From Siphonodentalium dalli (Eukaryota; Mollusca; Scaphopoda; Gadilida; Siphonodentaliidae): a DNA stretch of 64,000 nucleotides. The translations under genes were made by a program, and so were the position numbers. The DNA lies in assembly GCA_032622095.1 (NCBI GenBank), contig CP136068.1, forward strand, positions 117,911,509 through 117,975,508. The letters run 5' to 3'. Below, one piece after another: positions 56,401 to 64,000 of this stretch; positions within the stretch are counted from its first letter, which is position 1; each line of letters opens with the position of its first letter. A model generated the notes under the pieces. The model did no database searches. It saw only the letters and a program-made list of their open reading frames with translations, and was not told where the DNA came from.

Positions 56401-59400
56401 CACTATGTATTTTGAAGTGATGGTATTGTATGCATATGTATGTAGAATAGCCTGTGGCAATTTACTGTATTACTGACTCTGGATGAATTGGTGATCAATG
56501 ATATACACAGAACGACAAGAGTGCCAGTGCGGAAGGGTAGAACGAGTGGCACAGCATATATGCATTGGCCTAACAATATTTACCTTCAAATTGTAAGCCA
56601 GTGCATTCTCTTATATATGCGAAGCACCATATGTGAGACTCGCATATATAAGAGAATGCACTGGCACATAATCTTTAATGCTGCACCAGAGTAGCTCCCA
56701 TCATGAAAGGGTTAATTTCCTGTGATAGCCTTGGCTGATATTGCTAATATTCAAAGCATTTTCATCTATACCATACAAAGTGTCAATGCTCCATGATAGA
56801 ACATTAGGGCTGATATGGGTAAATTCAGAGAACATACAATACCAAGTCATACTGACCTTTTATTCAGTTTCCTATGATAGAACAGCTTTGGAGTGATATT
56901 GGTAAGATTCAGAGGATAAATCTCCCATGTATCCAAGATGTCATTATCCAACGTTACATTAGAAATAATACCCTGAAAATAAAGAGAAAGCAAATTGTTG
57001 AGGGTTCATGAAAGTGGCGCCCGGCATACTGTACTCACATTGAATTATGGCAGTATTATTTTATTGGAGTTTGCCATCATTGTTTGCAAAGCTTGAAATA
57101 GTGTGTCTGTCATTTGCAGAATGAGGTCCCCAGAGGGTGAATTTAGTGATGCTATCCCGCACAGTGGGCTAGCATCACCAAATTCACCCTCTGGGGACCT
57201 CATTCTGCTTACACCTCAGCAGAATGAGGTCCCAAGAGGGTGAGTTTGGTGATGCTAGCCCGCTATGTGGGGTAGCATCACTAAATTCACCCTCCGAGAA
57301 CCTCATTCTGCAAATGACAGACACACTATTTCAAGGCTTGATTGTGTGCATCTTCAAAATGACAAAATACTTTTGCCAGAAGTATTGTAAACTGAGACAT
57401 TTGGTGAATTTAGTGACACTACCCCGCACCGATGGCTAGTGTCATGTGCGGGGTAGCATCATTAAATTCACCCTCTAGGGACCTCATTCTGCTTAGACTT
57501 CATCTTCTCTGGAAAGTCTTTATTATCAAACTAACAAGTTGTTTAGTCCCCTCTGGGTACCTCAGCACCATATTTTCAGGGCAGGTAGAGACAGACATGG
57601 TCATGAGAATATATTTTGGTAAATGAGGACACTTTCCTAGGAAGGTCGTTTGTTGAACTTATTACCTGAACATTTCCCTCCAATCAAGCCTGAGTTTAGT
57701 GTGCCTGTCATTTACAGAATGAGGTCCCCAGAGGGTGAATTTAGTGACGCTATCCCGCATAGCGGGCTAGCATCACTAATTTCACCCTCTGGGGACCTCA
57801 TTCTGCTTTGGCCCATCATCTCTGGAAAGTTTCTTTATTACCAAATTTCCATAGAAACTTCTTCACATAGATTCTATTTCTTATTTTTTAGTTTAGTTTC
57901 TCTATATCCCCAAATTGGCAGACGACACATTGCATAATCGAGGTTCCCAATGGGTGTACATCACAATATTCACCATTTGGGAACTTCAATCTGAATGTAT
58001 TCCCATAGCATATGAGGCCATGCAGAATGAGGTCCCTAGAGGGTGAATTTGGTGATGCTAGCCCTCTATGCGGGTTAGCATCACTAAATTCACCCTCTGG
58101 GGACCTCATACTGCAAATGACAGGCACACTAAACTCAGGCTTGATTTATATCTAAATATATCAACGTAGATATGCTCAAAATATTATACAAATCATTCAT
58201 TTGACCTGTATGTATATTATTCAGCCTCTGAGGACCTCATTTTGCAAATGACAGACACACTGTAATCAGGCTTGCTTCCAATAAATAAGACTCATTTTGA
58301 TCTTTTATTATCTGTCGTCTGCTTATTTTTATAACTGAATGGCAGAATCAATTCAGTACAGAAAGGGAGAAACATAGTTTATTGTACATAAATGCAATAC
58401 AAGGGGAATGGGATACAAGTATTGATAAACATAGTGATGTCACTCTCCTAGCACAACTTACCATTTAGCCCTTTCATGACTGGAGCTTCCTGATTTTTTT
58501 TAGAAAACCCTGTGCCAATGCATTCTCTTATATATGCAAGTCGACCATAGGTCACCTCGCATATATAATAGAATGCATTGGCCTAACAAATTTTAGATTA
58601 TTTTTTATAATTGTTAAAGAACGCAAGAAAATATGAAAAAAAAGATAACAAAATTGTTAAAGAATGTAAGAAGTAATGATAAAAAAAATAATAAAAAATT
58701 GTTAAAGAATGTAAGAAATAAGGATAAAAAATGATAAAAAAAATTGTTAAAGAATGTAAGAAAAATTATAAAAATGATAAAAATTGTTAAGGAATGTAAG
58801 AAAAATTTATAAAAAATTATAAAACATTGTTAGGCCAATGCATTCTCTTATACATGCAAGGCAACTATGGGAGCCTCGCATATATAAGAGAATGCACTGG
58901 CTTACAAGGTCAAGGTAACTATTGATAGGCCAATGCATTCTCTTATATATACAAGGCTCCCTATGGGAGACTCGCATGTGTAAGAGAATGCATTGGCACA
59001 GGATTTTCGCAAAATGCCAGGAAGCTCCGGTCATGAAAGGATTTAACATGTCATCCCCTGACCTTTCTATTGTAGTTCATTTGATATTGGAATCCTATCC
59101 TTCCTTGGTTTTCTATGAGAATATCCAGAGTGTCCTTTTCATTGAGTGTGACTTTTGTAGTTGTTATCTTTTCTCGCTCTAACACAGCCATTGGTTTCTA
59201 AAATGCATGCATATACATGTATAAGTTACTGTTTAAAGGCCCACTTAATTTTCAAACCCCCAGATCAGATTATATAAAGTATATGCCATATTATATATCA
59301 TTTGAAAGAGGAAGCATGTTGTTTTTGTTGAGGTACCGACGTGTTTTCTGTGCTGTGTTTCATCTGGACATATACTGCAGAGTCTATTATTTTCAATGAA

Positions 59401-62400
59401 GGGGAATAACTCTATATCATAGTTTGAATATTGTTGCATTCTGTGAGTGAGATGGGGGAAATATTCTATGATTTCAGCTATTACTCTATGGGCACCTTCT
59501 GAGACACAAAAATTCCAAATGGTGATGAATTATAGTATTTTAATCATATTTTATGCCATAGATTGTTATTAAAACCGTATATCAAGGCACTATAAAAAGA
59601 ATATTTTCGGTGACTCAAAAATTAAATGGGCCTTTAATGTCAATGCAACAATTTAGGCTAGAACCGTAGCCATATCCCTTCTCTGGATGCACAGGATTAG
59701 TTTCGAACTAAATATTATTTATTAGATGAACCTACCCTTATTCCATTCAATAAACCCAATCTATAAATTGTGATATTAAACGTTCGTTTAATAATGGGAA
59801 ATAGTTCCAGGTGACCTTTGACTTCCGGTTAGTCGTCCCTTAACATTCCATACGCTACGTCTCAAAATACTATGGCTTCCAATATTTTTCTAACAGACTA
59901 TAATGAATGAACAATTTGAAAAGCTATGTCCTTAAATATTCGCCATTGAATACACCAAAGAGTCTTTATTTATCTGGGACTATTTCTTTACTCAGACAAA
60001 CAACGCATAGTTAAAGTGAAATGTCATCGCATGCCTTATAGAAGCCGATGTTAGTTTCTCGTCCCATTTGTTGATTTAAGTGTGTTTTGTTGAGGTTTTG
60101 GATCATGTAATAAATAGAATCTACAACTCGTCCCCAGTTTATAGCGGAATTTACAAAACTCGTCCAGTAAATAAGGTCTGGACCGAGCCTTTCCTAATTT
60201 ACTGGACTCATTTTGTAAATTCCTCTATAAACTAGGGAGGAGTGTTAGATCCTCTATTTATTACACGCTTGTTCCTGGAAGTTAAACACCACAAAATATA
60301 ATTTTGTTATTGAAAAATGTACAAAATAATCATGGGTGTTCCTCTAAAAACATCTAATCGTACCGGCATTATATATACACTAGAAATTTAATGAGAAGTC
60401 AAACAGGTTTCAAATACATAATATAACATACATGCTTGACGAATGCCAACAGATTTTGTAAATATTTTTATAAAAAAACACACTATGCGAATAATAATTT
60501 TCCGTTGTATCCACCAACCCTGAGTCCAGAATTTTGTTGTCGTATACATATCAATAATCATCAGTAAGAACAGGTAAGAACATGGTTGTTCAGGTAAACA
60601 TAATATGTGACTTCCGCTTAACGTATCCCTTGCTGGAATGTATATAAAATACATTGTACATGTATATAACATTTATATAAATGATATATTTATTTACTAT
60701 GCGATATGTCTTTAACGAACATTTTTATCCTTTTTTCCGTAAACATATTTAGCTTACTAGTATATTGGCTAGCTATCTAAGTACTTACCCCATTAACCAT
60801 AACGTATCCTCTGTCTCGTACACCGGTTACATTCAATACAGCATCTTGTGATGATTTCTTAGTTACAATGTGTCGGTACAGTATGAACCCATAGAACTGG
60901 AAATAATAAATAATGAAATAAATAATGACCAGCTAAGAGATTTAAAAATATAGATAAGTCACTTCTCCCCATTAATTAGGGAGTAGCGGACTGTTATCCG
61001 GGAAATTCATAAAAGCTGAAGTACATGTAATTTGTGTTTTTACAGTATTGCTATGGATATGTAAATGGCGGGAACAGTCAGTTGATTTTAGGGCAACAAA
61101 TTTTAGATATCGGCCATCATCAAACGAAACATGTAAATAGTAGTTGGATGGCAAGAAAAATGAGCCACAATGCGACCAGCAATGCATTCTATTGACTTCA
61201 ATCACAATAAGACACTTTGTATGCTACACGTTGGGACACAAAACTTATAAAAGGTTTGACCGTGTATGTGTAGGCAGCTTCGATATTTTAGAGGGACACC
61301 ACAAATTATTTCAATAATGATATTGTTTGGTATCTATAGGTCCAGTTTACATGTCATATTTTGTTTTCAACATTTTTGTTTTCAACAGAATAAAGCAGAA
61401 CAATTGTAAGATAATTTGTTAATGTTGTTGTTGTAACTGGAGGTATGGAACCCTGAGTGCATCTTTCATCCTTTCAGTTACCTTTATACATTGTTTATTT
61501 CTATTTGGTCACAAGCATTCTAAGTTATTTCTCACTGCCTACAAGAAGTGACACATTTCAGACTGGTACATGGGGAAGAGTTATTCATGATCCATATTAT
61601 GCCGAGGGGCAAATAAAATCGTAAAATATATGAAGTAGACTTACTTGGATAGATTAAAACATCACTTACATGATTAACTTGTTCCATGGTGAGTGGATAC
61701 TGCGATTTAATTGGCCCAGACGGTGATAGCTTGTGAATTAAATCTTGTACGGTGCCAACCTGAGAAGAGAAATTTAAATGAAAACTCCAAGAAAACTTGC
61801 TCAGAATTGTTTGCCAAACATCTAAGCATGGCCATATAACACCAATTTAAAGAATTACAATGGTTGCCTGGTGAATATCATGTTCAAGGAGAGATATAAC
61901 ATTGCACCAATATTTTTGCGAGAATTGTTAGTGATAGGACAAGCCCAGGTACTGAACTTCGCTCAAACATCATGAATTACTTGCAAGTGTGTAGAAGCTA
62001 TAGCACTCTGGATATCATGCTTTCAGTGTCTGTGCTCCAGCACTGTGGAACTCGTTGACAGATGACATTCGTGGCTGTTGGGATATTCTTGAGTTCCGTA
62101 GAAAAAACATTTCTTCAAATTAGCTTTTTTATTATAAAATTATTTTTTATTTTTATTTCTTATGTATGATGTTGTTTGTGCATGTGAACATGTACGTGGA
62201 ATGTGTTCTCTATAAATGCATTTAATAATATCCTATATCTTTTAAATGACTGCATTGAAACACAATCAGCCTTCATTTGATGAATAATTTACCGATTGAC
62301 CTCTAAATGGATGCTCAATCAGTTCTAAAATTATGTACATTGTATTGTATGTTTTCTTTTTCATTTTCTGAGATGTTCAGATGATACACACATACTCCAG

Positions 62401-63044
62401 AGAAACACCCTTGGAAGAGATTGTTGGTTGAAAGTTTTAGTGTTGAACAAAGGGCAAATAAATAAAATGATGTGTTCTCAGGCACCTCCCTCATCATGGA
62501 TTTTTTTTTAAAAAGCTTCGTCAAACATTTTATTTGATAATTACTATTAGAATTGGATTTGAACAACGAAATTGATTTTTTTTCTCTGGAGTATGTTGTC
62601 CAGATTTTGAGAAAAAAATTACAATTTAAAGGCCAAATAAATAAATATTCCATGTTCTCAGGCGCATCCCTCGTCACTGAAATAAAAAAAACATTTTGTT
62701 CAATAGTTTCTGTAAGAAATATTGGATTTGAACTACGATAATTATCTTCTTTTTTTGGGGGTTTCTGGAGTATGTATTCCAGATTTTGAGAGAAAAATAA
62801 AAATAAATAGCCTCCTTCCCTCATCTCAAAATTGACATCTTATCACCTGAGAACACATATTTTATTTTTAATGGCCAAATGAATGGAAGTCGATGCTCTC
62901 ACCAGTGCTAAGCCCAATCACAAGTATGAGTAGGTTTGTATATTGATATATGTTGTTGCTTATACATACCAGTTGCATCTGTACTTTTCCATAAGAATAT
63001 TTTGGTGTGGACGGAGGTATTGGCATTGGTGGAAGTTTGTTGTA
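47198..63044 (-). CDS. GLB1: Beta-galactosidase (GLB1 family), 3' half: seven exons, C-terminal 304 residues
   Basis: Exons on the minus strand: 63044-62970, 61759-61670, 60896-60789, 59197-59063, 56972-56857, 48041-47921, 47467-47198. They join in phase to 304 codons plus TGA. The family removes terminal beta-galactose from glycolipids and glycans in lysosomes or outside the cell (GH35). Matching blocks in order: IPPSTPKYSYGKV, CPSGPIKS-like SPSGPIKSQYPLT, FYGFILYRH, VRDRGYVMVNG, VLERE, DTLDILIENQGRIGF, GIISNVTLDND, WEIYPL, LPQDSYLD, GQAFINSFNLGRYWP, GPQVRLY and APCATKSEC with FVDTPL. These are the linker and two beta domains. The TIM barrel with both catalytic Glu residues is upstream of the window, so activity cannot be judged. 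NVT/NIT sequons suggest a secreted or lysosomal glycoprotein. GLB1 versus GLB1L is not decided. Introns carry H1, H2 and H4 MITEs, a LINE fragment and a 5-kb TIR element. Confidence 0.95.
47921..48041 (-). CDS. GLB1: GLB1-family exon f, 121 bp
   Basis: The acceptor is TTTTCAG and the donor GTTAGT. One base completes the split codon; then AVYIGQIPMSPSHQLPQDSY and LDMRPFVK, matching FYMGNFSIP, LPQDTFI and FPGWTKG of human GLB1. An H4 hairpin begins 27 bp upstream of the acceptor. Confidence 0.93.
48068..48590 (-). mobile_element. H4 element, copy 1 (inverted relative to the other two)
   Basis: Hairpin at about 48068-48222: CCCCAGTTTATAGGGGAATT and AGTAAATTAGGTCTGGACC pair with complements around CGAGCCTTTGGCG. 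The tail has TATTTATTACATGATCC, AGTCCCAGATAAATAATGAC and TTAAACGAACGTTTAATATC blocks. The reverse complement matches 59735-60265. Confidence 0.85.
48727..49412. mobile_element. TIR element of about 690 bp
   Basis: Inverted ends of about 85 bp with GAAAGC, ACACTGAACTATATGGATAT and GTAAAGGGTTAACTTTTCGG blocks (left 48727-48812, right 49322-49412). A second inverted pair TATAAGTATAATACATTTTT lies at 48707 and 49014. The 97-codon minus frame between them has no motif. Confidence 0.7.
49552..49900. repeat. Inverted repeat of about 65 bp overlapping the left end of the 5-kb element
   Basis: ACAATATTTCCCTAAATAAG, TAAAATATATATCTCCTAGA and AGTATCTTGCCCACTGAAC are complemented at 49806-49895. GCCCACTGAACTATATGGTA also occurs directly at 49609 and 49909. 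Confidence 0.75.
52110..52195 (+). repeat. 85-bp repeat, copy 1 of 3, inside the 5-kb element
   Basis: GATGGGTAGCCCCAACC, GACTATCGTCCTGAGTGCTA and ATTACGCCAATGAAGGGAAC. It shares a longer upstream block (GATAGTCCAGGAAGC) with copy 2. Confidence 0.85.
53250..53343 (+). repeat. 85-bp repeat, copy 2 of 3
   Basis: AATGGGTAGCCCCAACC, GACTATCGCCCCGAGTGCTA, ATTACGCCAATTAGAGGAAC. CGATAGTCCAGGGAGCGCAC precedes it. Confidence 0.85.
53715..53803 (+). repeat. 85-bp repeat, copy 3 of 3
   Basis: TATGGGTAGCCCCAACC, GACTATCGCTCCGAGTGCTA, ATTACGCCAATTAGAGGAAC, then TATATATCGAC. It lacks the upstream block of copies 1 and 2. Confidence 0.85.
54985..56155 (+). repeat. Degenerate tandem repeat, unit about 145 bp, with a GACGGATGGACGG tail
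   Basis: About seven units with GACC..GTGACCTCATTTGAAC, AAATCTGAAT, CATACCAAATATGAAC and AAGA.TGTTTAAAGAATTACT. It ends with GACGGATGGACGGATGACGG, then TAGCTCCACCGGAGACTTCG and TCTCAGGTGAGCTA, a small hairpin. From memory, this array and ending are common in bivalve genomes. Confidence 0.7.
56558..56715. mobile_element. H1 MITE, left part truncated
   Basis: Half hairpin ATATATGCATTGGCCTAACA, one complete hairpin (CCAGTGCATTCTC arms), then CCCATCATGAAAGGGTTAA. It lies in GLB1 intron e-f, 140 bp downstream of exon e in the minus-strand sense. Confidence 0.8.
56857..56972 (-). CDS. GLB1: GLB1-family exon e, 116 bp
   Basis: The acceptor is TATTTTCAG and the donor GTCAGTATG. It encodes GIISNVTLDNDILDTWEIYP and the following LNLTNITPKLFYHRKLNKR, matching KGLVSNLTL and WTIFPLD. 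It ends with two bases of an Arg codon completed by the next exon 8.8 kb away. Three sequons are visible. Confidence 0.93.
57087..57340. mobile_element. H2 MITE, 8-bp flanks ATTGTTTG / ATTGTGTG
   Basis: 254 bp, the same length as the 24550-24803 copy. Two hairpins close together; ends AAAGCTTGAAATAGTGTGTC and its complement. Flanks match at 7 of 8. Confidence 0.9.
57396..57505. mobile_element. H2 hairpin fragment
   Basis: GGTGAATTTAGTGACACTAC pairs with GTAGCATCATTAAATTCACC around an expanded loop with CCCCGCAC / GTGCGGGG. Confidence 0.75.
57686..58143. mobile_element. H2 MITE, two hairpins and spacer
   Basis: CAAGCCTGAGTTTAGTGTGC and complement. The spacer holds TTTAGTTTCTCTATATCCCC and TGCATAATCGAGGTTCCCAA, the inverse of the spacer at 17600-17700. 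Confidence 0.88.
58205..58282. mobile_element. H2 right-end fragment
   Basis: CCTCTGAGGACCTCATTTTG to ATCAGGCTTG. Confidence 0.65.
58465..59046. mobile_element. H1 MITE, largest copy, three hairpins, next to a GLB1 splice donor
   Basis: Left edge TTAG-CCCTTTCATGACTGGA, right edge TTAA at 59043-59046. Hairpins near 58515-58585, 58831-58900 and 58929-58997. The spacer is a decayed array of AAAATTGTTAAAGAATGTAAG. It ends 16 bp from the exon d donor. Confidence 0.85.
59063..59197 (-). CDS. GLB1: GLB1-family exon d, 45 codons
   Basis: The acceptor is ATTTTAG and the donor GTCAGG. The peptide includes AVLERE and DTLDILIENQGRIGF, matching VLERN and TLDLLVENMGRVNYG in human. A TTAA-bounded H1 MITE starts at intron position +17. 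Confidence 0.95.
59232..59639. mobile_element. TIR element with TTTAAAGGCCCACTTAATTTT ends
   Basis: TTAAAGGCCCACTTAATTTT at 59233 is answered by AAAATTAAATGGGCCTTTAA at 59616-59637. The interior has no motif. It lies in GLB1 intron c-d. Confidence 0.75.
59735..60265 (+). mobile_element. H4 element, copy 2
   Basis: Tail first (AAACGTTCGTTTAATAATGG, GACTTCCGGTTAGTCGTCCC), then the hairpin at about 60124-60255. The right hairpin arm has lost GGTCTGGACC. Confidence 0.85.
60266..60788. other. GLB1 intron, nothing recognised
   Basis: AT-rich intron sequence. Confidence 0.4.
60789..60896 (-). CDS. GLB1: GLB1-family exon c, 36 codons
   Basis: The acceptor is TTATTTCCAG and the donor GTAAGTAC. It encodes FYGFILYRHIV, then LNVTGVRDRGYVMVNG, equivalent to YGFVLYR and VHDRAYVAVDG in human GLB1. 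It contains one NVT sequon. Confidence 0.94.
61279..61475 (+). repeat. Dispersed repeat, copy 2 (see 43956-44145)
   Basis: TTCGATATTTTAGAGGGACA, TAGGTCCAGTTTAC and CTGAGTGCATCTTTCAT align in order with the copy at 43956, diverged by many substitutions. Confidence 0.7.
61670..61759 (-). CDS. GLB1: GLB1-family exon b, 30 codons
   Basis: The acceptor is CTCTTCTCAG and the donor GTAAGTG; both phases are 0. The peptide VGTVQDLIHKLSPSGPIKS continues into QYPLTMEQVNH, aligning to the SGPIKSLYPLTF block of vertebrate beta-galactosidase. Confidence 0.93.
61832..62135 (+). pseudogene. CR1/L2-type LINE ORF2 C-terminal fragment, in a GLB1 intron
   Basis: Short frames on the plus strand read HITPI, KELQWLPGEYHVQ, RSNIMNYLQVCRSYS and VCAPALWNSLTDDIRGCWDI followed by LEFRRK. 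The LHWLPV...R, APALWNSLP.DIR and F+..LKT blocks are the hallmark of CR1-like reverse transcriptase C-termini. There is an in-frame TAA after EI and at least two frameshifts. It lies antisense to the host gene, in the 1.2-kb intron between exons a and b. Confidence 0.75.
62452..62830 (+). repeat. Two tandem units of about 180 bp in a GLB1 intron
   Basis: Both units carry ATGTTCTCAGGC, CATTTT.TT, ATTGGATTTGAAC, TCTGGAGTATGT and CCAGATTTTGAGA. The 169-codon minus frame here is only a by-product of this AT-rich repeat. Confidence 0.75.
62970..63044 (-). CDS. GLB1: GLB1-family exon a (linker), 25 codons
   Basis: The minus-strand acceptor is TTTCAG and the donor GTATGT. It encodes YNKLPPMPIPPSTPKYSYGKVQ and three more residues, matching the human linker PPSTPKFAYGKV that follows the catalytic barrel. 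Both ends are phase 0. The preceding exon is not in the remaining 950 bp of the window. Confidence 0.9.
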
Positions 63045-63276
63045 CTGAAATATTAGAAATGTAAGATAACTGTTTTTCAGCTACATGTACAAGGTTCTAC
63101 AAAAGCGCAAAAGATCCAAAGGGAGAGAAGTGAGATTTCTTCTCACTAAATTAGGCCAATTCTCAGAGAAGTTAATATATAAAAAAAATTGTAGGTAACA
63201 ATTATTAAACACTATTCAGAAGGTCAATTTAATAACAGACTTCAAACTAGCTATCAATTTATTTCTACATGGATTG

Positions 63277-63592
63277 TGCGCCAAAGAGTCTTTATTTATC
63301 TGGGACTATTTCTTTACACGGGCAAACAACGAATAGTTACGCGAAACGTCATCGCATGCCTTATATAAGCCGATTTTAGTTTCGCGTCCTATTTGTTGAT
63401 TTAAGTATGTTTTGTTGATTTGTGGATCAATGTAATAAATAGAATCTACAACTCGTCCCCAGTTTATAGCGGAAATTACAAAACTCGTCCAGTAAATTAG
63501 GTCTGGACCTCGCCTTTGACCTAATTTACTGAACTCGTTTTGTAAATTCCGCTATAAACTGGGGACGAGTTGTAGATCCTCCATATATTGTC
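63277..63592 (+). mobile_element. H4 element, copy 3, tail shortened
   Basis: AAAGAGTCTTTATTTATCTG to the hairpin at about 63445-63580 (CTCGTCCCCAGTTTATAGCG arms). It begins 230 bp upstream of exon a and lies in the first visible GLB1 intron. Confidence 0.85.
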
Positions 63593-64000
63593 ATAAAATA
63601 AAAATAAAATTCAATTCACCTTTAATTTTAATTGCACTTTTGAAGACAAATTAGATGAAAATCTGCAAATCCATTATGTTTTTAATTGCAGGCCGACTAG
63701 CCCTCTGCTTGCAGGTTTAGGTTTCAACAACACCTGGAGTACACAAACAATTGCCTGAGCACAGGTCAATTTTATATTTTCAATTTGGTCCGAGACCATT
63801 GGCTCGTCAAATGGTTATTGGACCAAAAATAATTCTCGATGGTGAAAATAATATATTTCAATAAAAGGCCGTCCGGCCACAGTGTCCCCCAAAAAAGTGG
63901 CTTCATTGGGAATATCAGCTATTCTGAAGAAAAAAAACAATGAACCTAAATCCGATACTAAATTTCAGAATAAAATGGGTGGATCGTACCCATATTCGAA
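63593..64000. other. GLB1 upstream intron, no exon found
   Basis: I looked for the preceding exon, expected to resemble the SEAGD...KYFALR region, and did not find it. The last 30 bases match the CATATTCGAA unit of the CCATAACTC repeat. Confidence 0.5.

Noticed and set aside
17435-58143. Recurring peptide [12 protein letters not shown] in many frames
   Set aside because: Translation of H2 hairpin arms.
62315-62824. 169-codon minus-strand frame, the longest in the window
   Set aside because: Explained by a 180-bp AT-rich tandem repeat; composition is low-complexity Phe/Asn/Lys and no family is recognisable.

Overview
This is eukaryotic, metazoan nuclear DNA. It is AT-rich and holds two intron-containing protein-coding genes buried in repeats. 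The exons have GT/AG junctions and join in phase into two conserved animal proteins. The density of fold-back elements, and the degenerate repeats built on 'CCATAACTC' and 'GTGACCTCATTTGAACAAATC', resemble marine mollusc (especially bivalve) genomes as I remember them. The phylum is an inference.

Gene 1 (+, 15866-22207) is a complete ORMDL gene. Three coding exons (15866-16039, 18136-18290, 22072-22207) encode a 154-residue, four-helix ER membrane protein that restrains serine palmitoyltransferase. Gene 2 (-, 63044 down to 47198) is the 3' half of a lysosomal-type beta-galactosidase (GLB1 family). Seven exons encode 304 residues; the catalytic barrel lies past the right edge. The genes converge, with about 25 kb of repeats between their ends.

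Layout. 0-11 kb: a 353-bp tandem duplication, several TIR elements, a decayed Mutator-like transposon with transposase remnant (3180-4340), and a 456-951-456 bp copy structure at 8252-10114. 11-15.8 kb: a hAT-like MITE, a LINE fragment and fold-backs. 15.8-22.2 kb: ORMDL. 22.4-28.6 kb: MITE clusters. 28965-41593: a direct tandem duplication of about 6 kb. 41.6-47.2 kb: more MITEs. 47.2-63 kb: GLB1, whose 8.8-kb last-but-one intron holds a 5-kb, GC-richer TIR element (49624-54597).

Recurring fold-back families, as named below. H1: hairpins with arm GCCAATGCATTCTCTTATAT, mostly inside elements bounded by TTAA-CCCTTT / AAAGGG-TTAA (piggyBac-like ends). H2: long arms containing GAGGTCCCCAGAGGGTGAAT, ends CAAGCCTKRA, 8-bp target duplications (hAT-like). 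H3: TA-CAGTAATGC ends, near-perfect 100-bp arms (Tc1/mariner-like). H4: hairpin on CCCCAGTTTATAG plus a 350-bp tail. H5: 280-bp fold-back ending AAGGGGTACTGTAC.

The best leads are a fragment of a GLB1 last exon lying between H2 sequences inside ORMDL intron 1; MITEs inserted 7 bp past the GLB1 stop codon and 17 bp past a GLB1 splice donor; the A-B-A structure at 8.3-10.1 kb; the 6-kb duplication with an expanded minisatellite; and Thr at ORMDL position 13, where other animals have Asn. I saw no complete tRNA, rRNA, CRISPR array or intact transposase.
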